From Avena insularis (Eukaryota; Streptophyta; Magnoliopsida; Poales; Poaceae), in the NCBI GenBank assembly GCA_023614405.1, contig CM042697.1, positions 161,176,149 to 161,240,148 on the forward strand: a stretch of 64,000 nt of DNA. The letters are read 5' to 3'. The notes below the pieces were generated by a model that was given only the letters and a program-made list of their open reading frames with translations, ran no database searches and was not told where the DNA came from. Below are positions 10,165 to 20,300 of the stretch, piece by piece. The position numbers were made by a program, and so were the translations under genes. Every line of letters begins with the position of its first letter. Position 1 is the first letter of the stretch.

Positions 10165-11148
10165 GGAATAGACTTGAGTTTGAACTTACCAATCACAGAG
10201 TCTGGCGCATCACAAGCATCCTCCATAGAAACATGATTCACCGTGGCTTTGACAAACGGATTTGGCTTCTTCCCGTTTCCATTGCCATGGTTGTGTCCAT
10301 TACCATTCCCATTGCCATTGCCATTGCCATTCTTCCTCTCGGGGCAAGAGGTTGCATAGTGCCCTGTCTTGTTGCACTTAAAGCATGTCACCTCACTGAG
10401 ATCCTTTCCATTGCTGCCATTCCCATTGCGGTTTTTATGCCCATTGTGTTTGTGGCCACCATGGTTATGACCGTTATAGTTGTGGCCATTATTGTTGTAA
10501 GGTGGTGGTGAGGAATTACCGCTTGTACAGTAATGAGTGTTTGTGAGGGTTAGATTTCCTCTTGCGGTTTTCTACGCTCTTCCTCTTTGATTCAACCACA
10601 ATGGCTCTGTCCAGGAGTTCCTGAAAGTTGTCAAATTTCTGAGCCACAAGCTGAATGGATATCTCATCATTGAGCCCTCTTAAGAACTCCTCCTGTCTCT
10701 TGGCATCAGTGGAAACATCATCGGGTGCATAACGGGCTAGCTTATTGAAAAGCTCTCCATACTCGGTGACAGAACGGTGCAGTTGGTGTAGGTCATGGCT
10801 TCAAGGCGTCTTTAGAGTCATGACACCAGCAGCCACATGATGAGTGCGAAAAGCTAACTCAAATTGTTCCCAAGTGATAGCATCAATGTCCGGGTGGGTG
10901 ACTTGGTAGTTATCCCACCATTCTGCAACAGGTCCTTCAAGCTGGTGTGCGGCATAACGCACTCGCCGGGCGACAGCTTGCACGGTATCTAGCTTCTTGT
11001 TGATAAGACGCAGCAAGTCATCAGCGATGATTGGTTCAAGGTCGCTAGTGAAGGTAGGTGGGTTCAGCCTCAAAACCGAGTCAAGCGATCTTGTTGAGGA
11101 GGTGGCGGAGGTGGTGGTGGCGTGGTTGTTGTTGTTGTTGTTTTGCAT
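10161..11148 (-). pseudogene. Gag with CCHC zinc knuckle, frameshifted
   Basis: Minus-strand 11148-10801 starts at a plausible Met with an Asn/Thr/Ser-rich head and enters the retrotransposon gag (capsid) domain (VAEWWDNYQ, ITWEQFELAFR). The frame then shifts near 10800, and capsid text continues in another frame (EFLRGLNDEIS, ARYAPDD) to about 10550. The last part (10391-10161) holds a CCHC knuckle, C-x2-C-x4-H-x4-C (CFKCNKTGHYATSC), followed by an Asn-Gly repeat linker made from a CATTGC hexamer run at 10290-10335. The stop before protease at about 10161 is followed at once by the protease frame, which suggests a gag-pol frame change or damage. Confidence 0.8.
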
Positions 11149-11445
11149 GTTCGAGTGAGCATTGGATCAGCTAGTTCGAGTGGCCAAAAGTTGTGCTATT
11201 TTCGGGATTTGAGTTCGCACGTCTTGGCGGCATCTGTGGGTTTAAGAGAATAGTTAAGAAATAGACAGAAAGACTAAGTAGTAAACTCCTACCCTTATGA
11301 AAACACACCAAGCACACAAGGCACACAAGACATAGCAACACAACTTAACACAGAAAACAACCAAGTTTAACTAAACCAGACTTGTCTTGGTATTTATTAC
11401 ATTTGCGAATAATGTTCTACTATAGAATTAAAGGTGGTCCAACTA
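11149..11445 (-). other. Spacer between pre-gag ORF and gag
   Basis: About 300 bases between the pre-gag ORF stop and the gag start on the minus strand. I see no ORF or repeat in it. It could hold an intron or an internal initiation region. Confidence 0.4.
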
Positions 11446-12387
11446 TTACACATCTTCCACGCCTTCCTCTTCCTCGTCCTCGAACGAGTAGCCTTCTTGC
11501 TCTAGAGTTGTCTTGTACAACTCCATCTCCTTTGTGGTGGCTTCAAGCTTCTCTTGGAGGTCCTTTATCTCATCCTGTAGCTTCTTGGTAGTGGCTTCCA
11601 GCTGCTCCTGAAGTCCCTCCTTTTCGCTTTGTATCTCCTCCACTAAACTTGACTTCATTGCGGCTTCAAGTTGCTTTGCCAAGTCCCTCTTGGAAGCACG
11701 CACATCATTGATTATCTTGCAAAGGCCTTCAGTTTGCACTTCATCTCCATCGATCTGCTGTTTGAGTTCCCTAATTCTCTTGTTTTTATTTATCACCCTC
11801 TTCTCTTGGTTAGCGAACTTCTTCTCTTGGTCCTGGAATTTTATCTCTTGGAGCTTCATTGCCTCCTCCTGCTGCTTGATCATTTCTTCCTTCTCCTTGA
11901 TGAGGGTGCATAGCTCGTCGTTCTTCAACATCTCGAGGAAGGTACCCTTCTCAAGGTCATGGATGTGGCACTCCAAGTCTTGATATTGTGTTCTTCGGCG
12001 CTTGGTAGATGTTCTTTCCTCAAAGGTTAACTCCATGGGAATTCCTTCCTCATCTCGTCTTCCAAAGAGGCCGCCGCAGTGTCCTTGGAGAACTTCATGA
12101 TGACGTCCACATAGGCGACCAATGAGTTGCTGCAAGCTAATGCTAAGGGCCTTCTCCTTGGAATCGCTAACAATGTGGATTGCTATGTCTTCCTTCAGGT
12201 TCTTGCCTCGCTCTTTTCCTGGCTGGATGACCTTGACTCCCCAACAGCCGTCCTTGTGGAGTTTCTTCATTGTGCTCCCCTGGATTGTTGGGAGAGGAAG
12301 GTCCAAACGTGTGAGTAGATCCATGAGGCATCCACCAAAGCGAAGGGGCTCGATGTCCGCGACGGTGTCATAGAGGAAGCTTGTCAT
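11446..12387 (-). CDS. Pre-gag ORF, long coiled coil with acidic tail
   Basis: This is an intact 313-codon frame between PBS and gag, starting about 150 bases after the PBS. Residues 1-130 are a mixed globular part (LRFGGCLMDLLTRLDLPLP, GCWGVKVIQPG, LQQLIGRLCGRHHEVLQG). Residues about 135-295 are an almost continuous coiled coil (repeated EEAMKLQEIKFQDQEKKF and LQEQLEATTKKLQDEIKD types). The last 20 residues are very acidic (EDEEEEGVEDV). Gag, RT and IN are separately present, so this is an extra gene. Pre-gag ORFs are known in Ogre elements but are not part of the standard chromovirus plan. It is intact while its neighbours are broken. Function unknown. Confidence 0.75.
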   Translation of the reverse strand: MTSFLYDTVADIEPLRFGGCLMDLLTRLDLPLPTIQGSTMKKLHKDGCWGVKVIQPGKERGKNLKEDIAIHIVSDSKEKALSISLQQLIGRLCGRHHEVLQGHCGGLFGRRDEEGIPMELTFEERTSTKRRRTQYQDLECHIHDLEKGTFLEMLKNDELCTLIKEKEEMIKQQEEAMKLQEIKFQDQEKKFANQEKRVINKNKRIRELKQQIDGDEVQTEGLCKIINDVRASKRDLAKQLEAAMKSSLVEEIQSEKEGLQEQLEATTKKLQDEIKDLQEKLEATTKEMELYKTTLEQEGYSFEDEEEEGVEDV

Positions 12388-12536
12388 CTTTGAGTTAGAA
12401 GAATGAAGGTTAGATACTTAAACAAGTAGAGGGAGGCAGATACTAGAAGTGCGGGAAATAACTTAGTAGTAAAACAGGTAAGGCACAAAAGTTAGAGGTG
12501 GTTCCAATCCTAGGGTCACGTCCTACAGGCAACGAT

Positions 12537-12550
12537 GTGCTCTGATACCA
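12537..12550 (-). promoter_or_regulatory. Primer binding site, initiator tRNA-Met type
   Basis: Minus-strand TGGTATCAGAGCAC starts 2 bases inside the 5' LTR edge and matches the 3' end complement of plant initiator tRNA-Met, the usual primer for these elements. Confidence 0.85.
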
Positions 12551-12552
12551 TC

Positions 12553-15500
12553 TGTAGTGACCTCGGATCGGTAAGGATCCTAAGTCACTGTGATTATCAT
12601 GCTAGTCCCTGGATCAATAGCTAGCACTCACAGTCGATGAAATATCATGTAAAACACAAAGTATTTATTACACAGAGAATCCAGAGTATGAATTTATTAC
12701 AAAAATTGCTTAGCATAACACTAGCTCAAGTAACAGCGGAAACATAAAAGCAGCATGAGTCCATCAACGCGCAGGCTTGTCGAGTGTAGACCCGCGATCC
12801 CTATGCACCTTTCAATCTTCGGATTCTGCACATAAGACGTGCAGCCAACAAGTTGGGTCAATACTTTGAATGTATTGGCAAATTACACCAAGGAGAGAAA
12901 AGACTATCTCTACATGCAAGGCTGGTATAGGCTGTAGAGTCATTTGCTCAAAGCTAATTTTCTTAAGTAGAGAGAAGAAGAGAGAATTGTCCTACTTTGT
13001 AAACATTTGCTTAGATAAAATAAGGTCGAGTGGCACACGAGGATATTACGCACCAAGTGTCCAAAAAACCAAACACTTGGATATTACGCACCAAGCGCCA
13101 CTTGGATATTACACACCAAGTTCCCCAATTCCCACCCATAAGCTTATATTACGACGCCATGGGGTTTCAAAACTTTGTTTTTAGAAAAGAGAGAGGAAGA
13201 TCCTTGAGGCTCCATCCTTGACGCTCATTGTTGTTCTCATACCGTGAACACGGCTGATCGATCGATTGCAATACTCTCGAGAGTTTGTGCACTTTACCCA
13301 CAATCCACGATCAAGCCCTTTACAGACAAGACCATGGCGAGGCTTTCCTTAGTAGCCCTCTACCTTCCGAATCCAACGTGCCAAGAATCCTCCAAATGTT
13401 GGTACCTGGTGAGGTTTCCCACTAAGTACTAGGCCAAGACAGAGCCCATAATGTATTGTGGTTGCCGGAAGCTTCTGAATTCTGAAACATGGCGGACTTC
13501 TTTGATTCTGGCCGTCCTCCACCAAAATCTCACTCGTTGACCCGACAACCATTCCGCCTAGAAGAAAACTTAGTTTTATTTTGAAGTGGATTTGAGAAGA
13601 AAAGTTTGCTCTACAGAGCATTTATATTTAGAAAAATTCTTTGTCTTTCGAACCCCCCAACGGTACTTTGTATATATAGCATAGCAAGCAATACTTAGCA
13701 AAAACAGGGGGTAACCTATTAGGAGTGGAAAAATCCTAAGTATAGAGCTACTCATGGCATACTACAAAATCGTCGAACTTGCAAAATAATACTAAGGGGA
13801 AAATCTACTAGAACATCCTACACATGCATACTACAGAATTTTGAAGATCACATGCATAGAATCAAAACTGGGACAAAATTATGAACAAGTGGTGTAACTT
13901 GCCTTGATCCGAGCAGCACTCTACACAATATCACTCCTTAGCGCACTCCGGGCAATCTAACGAATCACAAACATAGATCTGATCACAACTTGCTCAAAGC
14001 ATATCACAAAGAAAAATCATGCATGCATGCAACATGGTATTTATGCAAGGTTGGTTAAATTGATCAAGGTAGCAAGTTTGTGTTGTGATAGTTTAAGGGT
14101 GTCACTAGGATTGTTTTTCCCAAGGGTTTAGATCTAATAGAGTCACTAAAACAATCCTAGGATTATAGAAGATCAAACCATCTAAATAGCCCCAAGCTAG
14201 ATCTAATTATCCTAGCAAAGTTTAATGATTTGGATCAGTAGGTACTGTGGGAACAAAGTTATTGCAACAAGAATCAATTAAAACAAAATTTCAATTAATT
14301 TTCTATAGGATAAAACACCCTAATCTAATGATCAAAATCTACACCTAAAACTATACTGTGAACCTGGGATATTATTGCATATTTGGATTCTACTCAAAAT
14401 TAGGAATCCAACGGTATATTATAAGCTAAGTTTGGCCAAAAATTCAATTTTATATGAATTTTGCAAGTTTTAATTCAAATCTGCAAACAGATCTAAAAGA
14501 GCTTGCCACATTGGCTGGCTAGGTGGCTGTTGGCGCTAGCGTGACGGCGGCCACGTGGCACGCCGCTATTCGCCGATACCCCTTCGGTATTCTTCTAATC
14601 CTACGCGTTCAACCTCAATCCGACGGTCAGGAGGGGAGGCGGCGACTTACGAGGTGTGACGGTGGCGCAGGGCGGCAGTGGCGTCGGCGATGATGGCTGG
14701 CGGTGCTCCGGTGCACCTCGAGGAAGGAGAAACTGCCGCTGGTGATCGTCTCCCCCTCGCGGTCCTGTCTGTCGCCTCGATTTCGTCCCTCTCTTCCTCT
14801 AACGGTGACGACGACTGCTCCTCCTCCGCAGCTCCGGCGAGCAATCTGCGGCGGCACGCTGTAGAACACAGGGGGAAAAACGATGAGCAGATGGCGTCGA
14901 TCGAGAGGTCCAAGACAGGGGGAAAATTGGGGGAAGGGGGTTCCCGTGTCGCCGTCTCCGTTGGCTTACCGAGAGCGGCGGTGGTTCGCGTTCGTGGAAT
15001 CGGAGAGGACTAGGGTCCTTAGGGTTTTGGGGGACGGAGGGGAGGCGCGCGGTTGGTTTTTAGAAGCAGCCTAGGGGAGTCCTAGCCGGACACGGAGGGC
15101 AGAGGGTCATGGCCGACGGGGACTTTGTCCCGTTCCTGTCGGGTGAGAGGAGAGGGATGACATGTGGGGTAGGGCTGTCGGTGGCAGAGGGGAGAAGTGG
15201 GCCGATGCTGGTATGGGCTGGCCAGGTCAAGTGGCTGCGCAAGGCGGCCAATTAGGCAGGGTGTCCCTTTTTTTTCTTTTTCTACACTTTTCAATTTCTG
15301 TTTTAATAAAACCTAAATAACTTTTGCAAACTAAGTCCAAAATTGATGAAACTTGTTTCTCCATTTTCATAAAATTAAGGTGGTCAACATAGGACCATGG
15401 TTTACTGTTTTTACATAGTTTTTGAAGGGTCAAACTATAACCACAAGGGTGCTCACTTATGGAAATATTTAATAGGGTTTTTAAATGGGTTTATGTGTTG

Positions 15501-15597
15501 GGATTTTTTTATTGCAATTTTTCAAATGTAGGATGCAATGATGCAAGGATGATGCATGACACTAATAACATCCTAATATAGAATCTGGGATGTTACA
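12553..15597 (-). repeat. Tekay-like 5' LTR (right)
   Basis: This is the 5' LTR of the minus-strand element. The GC-rich promoter block is at about 14510-15260. The TATA seen in the left LTR is changed here to TCTAAAA (minus, about 15066-15059). Reading minus, an exon-like 54-nt block (13956-13903) follows a TTAG acceptor-like site and ends AAG|GCAAGT. A GTGCAG acceptor lies at 12828-12826, giving a possible 1077-bp GC-AG intron, and the spliced frame then ends ESED-stop. A TGA already interrupts the 54-nt block in this copy. Also present are CTCTCGAGAG at 13274-13283 and the nested stem-loop at 12588-12633. Confidence 0.9.
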
Positions 15598-16887
15598 TTT
15601 CATCACCATTCTATATCATAATTTACCTCTATCCATTGATATTTGTCTTATTATGAGGTATTACTCATTGTTTTTCATCTGTGTATGCATGTTGAATGAT
15701 TCTTGGAGGATGGACTGTCGGAGTCTGGATTCTGATGGAAAAAGGCCTTTTGGTGCAATTTCTCGAAGATCAGAAAAATACCAGAAAAATATGGAAACAT
15801 ATTATTTTACCAGAAGACGAAGGAAGCCAGAAGGAGAGACGAAGTGGGGCCTCAGGGGGCCCACACCCCCCTAGGCACGGGCCTACCTGACCCTACGCCT
15901 AGGGCAGGTGTGGCCCACCTGCCCGGCATCCGACTCCGCCCCTTCGCCTATATCTTACCTTCGAAACCCTAAGGCCCAGGGAGCGACCACAGATAGATTT
16001 CCATCGCTTCTTGGGGGCGGAAAACACCGAGAGAGAAAGATCTCTCCGGCAGATAGATTTCTGCCGAGGAATTCTTTCCTAGAGAGGGGAGACCGTCGCC
16101 ATATCATCTTTACCATTTCATCTTTGATCTTGATCCATATGATGTCTTGTTAGTAGTTAGTTTAGTTCTTGAGGACATGGGAGAAGTCATGTTGTTAGTA
16201 GTGAATCTGTGATGAGTTATTATTCAATGGTTTAGTATTTAAGTTCTGGTGCTATTATTCTAGTGGTGTGATGTGAACGTCGACTACATGACACTTCACA
16301 ATTTATGGTACTAGGGGAATGCATTGTGTATTTGGCTAGTAATTGTGGGGTTGCCGGAGTGACAGAAACCTGAACCCCCGTTAGGACACCTTTGCACAAG
16401 GGAGCGTAGGATCTCGGAGTTTAAGGCTGTGGTTAGATTTATATCTTAATTACTTTCCTGTAGTTACGGATGTTTGCAGGGGGTTTAATCACAAGTATGT
16501 ATTAGTCCTAGGAAGGGCGGTATGTTAGCACAGGTTCACCCACACAACACTTACTAATACCAGAGAAGAGTACTCAGGTATTAGAAGCGAAAGCACTTGA
16601 CAGAATTCCCATGTGTCATCGAGAACGTTTAGTCCTTATAAGTATTTCCACCGGCTTGTCCTTTGCTAAGAAAGGATTGGGACACTTGCTTCGTTTGCTC
16701 GTTACCTTTGTTACTTGTTCTTTGTTTTGTTGCCTTATCAGAAAACCACTAAAAATCTGTTTGCTAAGTATTCATAGGGATTTCCTGCTCCATACCACTA
16801 TTCAGCACCTTCTGCTCCTTGTTGGGATCGACACTCCTATTTATCGAAAGTACTACGATACACCCCCTATACTTGTGGGTCATTAAT

Positions 16888-17362
16888 ATCCTCTGCGCGA
16901 ATCTTGAGTTGATGATATCCAGTTCTAAGATCAATCTTAGAAAACACTTTGGCACCAATCAACTGGTCAAACAGGTCTTATATCTTTGGCAGTGGGTACT
17001 TGTTCTTGATGGTGACATCATTCAACTTCCGATAATCCGTACACAAACGGTTACCTCCATCTTTGTTATCCACAAATAAAATAGGTGATCTCCATGACAA
17101 CGCACTTGGTTGAATCAATCATATCTCCAGCATAGCATCAAGTTGTTTCTTCAGTTCCACTAATTCAGATGGGTTCATGCTATAAGGTATCTGGGCTATG
17201 GGTCTCGTTACAGGGATTAGTTCAATGATAAACTCGATATCCCGATCTGGGGGCATACCGGGCAAAACATCTGGAAATACATCGGGGTATTCATAGACTA
17301 TCCTGACTTGATCAATGGTTAGCTGGGCTAGACTCTTGTTGCACTTGAATTTACGGGGAAGG
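16888..17362 (-). pseudogene. E1 reverse transcriptase, N-terminal part
   Basis: The minus strand reads a protease-RT linker (CNKSLAQLTIDQVRIVYEY), then [19 protein letters not shown] and ELKKQLDAMLEI. After a frame change come YFICG/VDNKDGG and [17 protein letters not shown], with an in-frame stop before [31 protein letters not shown]. The RT stops there because the Athila LTR begins. The linker side ends at 17362, where block X starts. Several disablements are present. Confidence 0.8.
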
Positions 17363-20300
17363 TGTAACATCCCAGGATTAGCACCTAGAAATAGAGAGGT
17401 TTGTGCGTTGCATTCATGCATAAGAAAATCCGGGGAATTTTCGCGCAAAACTAAAAGAGCTACAGAGGGATTAAGATCTCTCTTGTACTGAAGGAAACTT
17501 CAGAGCAAGTGCGATAGATTTCGACATGACCTTTGCAGAATTCTTTGTTTCGAGGAAAATTTGTTCAAACATGTATTTGAATTTCAAATATGAAATTCAA
17601 ATGAATTTATAAAATTCACAAATAGGAATTAGAAATATTTTAATAACTTGAAATAAAATGATTACATAAATAATAAATAAAAGAATTCTTAATTACAACA
17701 TTATATTTATATACATGACATTGTCTTTACAATCAGGATTTACAAAGGAAGAATTAATAAATAAATAGTTCATTATTTACAATCACAATAATAATACAAA
17801 ATCTTTACACTTGTGAATAAAAAAAAGAAATTACAACAAGATTAAAGGTAAAACCTAACTAAGCTTCTTTTCTTCTTCTTGATCTTCATTTTCTGCAAAC
17901 ACAACAAAAAGAAAAAGAAAACAAAACAAAAATAAAATAAAAGAAGGATTAGTGGTTAGTTTTGCTCTCAGAAGTGAACAGTGAAATGCACTGTTAAAAT
18001 TCATCATTGAGCTAATCTGTAAGGGGGAAGTTTCACCAAATTGAGCATCTGTTCTTATCTAGTGAGGGCCTCAGTACAACATCATAGGCTTGGAGAGGGG
18101 CAAGTTTCACCATGGCAGTAAAAATAATAAGATAAAGATTCCACAAATATCAAGTTTTCACTTGATCTCATCCACACCAGTAGGTCCCACTTGCAAGCAG
18201 CTTGCACATCAACATGTAGGTATCTGCTGTCAACACAAGAGCACACCAGGGGAGGATAAGAAGGAACCAGCCGTGGTATTCACTGCTACTAGCTACTCCT
18301 TCCACCCCAGCTCATTTCTTAGCACTAGAGCTCCCAAGCCACACATGAACACCCACAATATAAAATCAGATGATCACTGATCTATCCAGCTTTATCAACT
18401 AGAAAATAGATCATTCCACCAAATCATCTCTAGCTCTGGTTGCTCCGAGGAGCCATCCAAGAGCTAGAATCAGGGGAAGACAAATCCAGGAGCTCCAGCA
18501 GAAGGAAAAGCAGTAGCAGGTTCAATAGGTCAAGTCAGAAGCACAAGGAGGAGGCTTAGGTGACAAGGAGAGTAGCAGCAGTAGATACCTCAGAAAAGGG
18601 AGGAAAGAATATACCAAACCAATAGTGGTTGATCAAGATCAGCACCAGCCAACAGCTGCAACAACTCAACAAATCACAGGTTAACCACCAAATTCATACT
18701 ATAGCACATGTTCTTATTAAACTGCATCATCAGGCTCAAGTAGAAATACAGCTGTGATACAAACTCATCCAATTTCAACTTTCCTTCAACTAGAGTTTCA
18801 TCTAGGATGAGTGGCTAGGGTGATACTCTCAGTATTGCAAAGAAGTGCTTTGCCAAAATCATCATAGAGTTATTAAAAGCCATATAATAGCATCTGTTCT
18901 TATTTTGATCAATGCCTCAGCCTTTGCATCACAGGCCAGGTGTATGATCTTATCAAATAAAATCATCTAGCTCACAGCAGTTCAAGTAAACACCACTTAT
19001 CACTATGTATACTCCAAAATGGAGGCACCATAGTGACAGTCTGATGCACAACAACTATTAGAGTGTATCCTCACACTAAATGGTCACTCAGATATTTTGG
19101 CTAAAACATATTTATCATTTTCCTAGTAGAAGTCTCTAGGAATCAATTGTATACTTTGTTTACTATCAACAAGGATAGTAAGTCAAATTATTATTAGATT
19201 TTGATAGGAGCAAATAGTAGTGCAAAGAATAGCCCTCAGATCTGCATACACCTGGATGTAAAGATCATCACAGAGCACATAGAAGGCCAACCATAGCATC
19301 TGTTTCTCTATCATATGCTAGCCTCAGTTTCCACATCATTGGCGAAGAAATAATCCACCATACTTTTTCATCATTGCATCATCAGGTATATGATCTTATA
19401 AAGTAAAACCACTAAGCATAGCAGAACATGTGTCCATATCATTTTACTAGTAAAGAATTTAGGAATCATATTTGACCATTTTTATCTTATCAAGATTGAC
19501 TAAAACCAGTCTAGCTATGTCACTGAATCAAAGATTCAGTAAACTAAGCTATGGAGCACTACCAATTATAGCCCAGCCATAAGTTATTAATCCAAGATCA
19601 TGCCTTGCATGATATAGCATCATCATTCTATACTCTAGTTTTTACTAGACAAGCATTACCACAACTACTAGGCTACAGGGCACATTCCCAGAGGGTAGCA
19701 CCTCTATACCTAGTAGGTTTAGAATATTTTTAGCACAACACCAAGTCCATTTTAAATAAACCACAATCTCACTTATGAATAAGTTCATATCATCTTCCTA
19801 GATTATACTAGGAATCAGCTCAGAGGATTCAGCAAAGAGCAACTCTAGCATATTTAGATAATAGCAGAAGTAAACACATTGATGCCACACATAGATAAGT
19901 GAAGAGCAAGACAAAACAGAGTACCAGTATCAGCTCTAGAGCATAGAAATGTTTTAGTATAGAAGATAAAACATAGCCAACCTCCACACCAGCAAACCAC
20001 AACCTTGAGATCACAATCAGGATATCACCATTCTCATAGTTTCACCACCAATGCAGTTCATCGGCTCGATGCCGGTCGCAGGAAAGAACTCATCGAGGGT
20101 GCCGAGCACCTGGAGCGTAGGGTTGACGAAGCAATAGAATCGCTCCTGTCCAACACCATCCACGAATCAACGGAAGCACCTACTGCCGGGGTTGCGCCAT
20201 ACGCGCCGTCCCGCGGGTTTTAGGAACAAGGGACACCGGGGTTGCACCGACGCACCTTCCCACCAGCGTCGAAGTTAAGGAAGGTGAAAACCAGGTCCAC

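Larger units (their letters stand above)
3786..15597 (-). mobile_element. Tekay/Del-type chromovirus, structurally complete
   Basis: A full-length LTR retrotransposon lies on the minus strand, flanked by a perfect 5-bp duplication TTTCA. In transcript order it has: 5' LTR (15597-12553), PBS (about 12550-12537), a pre-gag ORF (12387-11446), gag with CCHC knuckle (11148-10161), protease and RT (10164-8794), RNase H (8655-8290), decayed integrase, an integrase C-terminus with chromodomain (7369-6893), polypurine tract, and 3' LTR (6880-3786). The chromodomain, gene order and 3-kb LTRs place it in the Tekay/Del chromoviruses. Stops and frameshifts in gag, RT and integrase make it non-autonomous now. 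LTR lengths are 3045 and 3095 bases and the two are largely alignable, so it is a fairly young insertion and the innermost of this nest. Confidence 0.92.
1..16882 (+). mobile_element. Athila-type Gypsy element, 3' part, interrupted by a Tekay-like element
   Basis: This is the 3' portion of a plus-strand Ty3/Gypsy element. It runs integrase (1-982), a coiled-coil ORF (1380-1823), a long non-coding 3' region, a polypurine tract ending at 3767, and a 3' LTR starting TGATATG at 3768. The LTR is split by a nested element (3786-15597) and resumes at 15598 until ...GTGGGTCA at 16882. The integrase motif [13 protein letters not shown] and the AGCTTGGGGGAG polypurine tract are typical of the Athila lineage. 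The downstream sequence resumes an antisense RT gene at 16888, so Athila inserted into the RT gene of element E1. TTAAT at 16883-16887 is the expected target duplication, but its partner lies outside the window. Confidence 0.85.
3768..16882 (+). repeat. Athila 3' LTR, split by nested insertion
   Basis: Segments 3768-3785 and 15598-16882 together form one LTR of about 1.3 kb, TGATATGCCC...CTTGTGGGTCA. TTTCA is present at both sides of the nested element (3781-3785 and 15598-15602) as its target duplication. The right segment has a GC-rich block with a TATA-like CCTATATC near 15945-15952 followed by a leader. The segment 16160-16880 has no gene. Confidence 0.85.

Noticed and set aside
10281..10340. 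Hexamer run (CATTGC) as a microsatellite of interest
   Set aside because: It encodes the Asn-Gly linker after the gag zinc knuckle, so it is explained by coding.
9587..10511. Plus-strand ORFs of 194 and 127 codons
   Set aside because: Exact shadows of the minus-strand protease, RT and gag knuckle.
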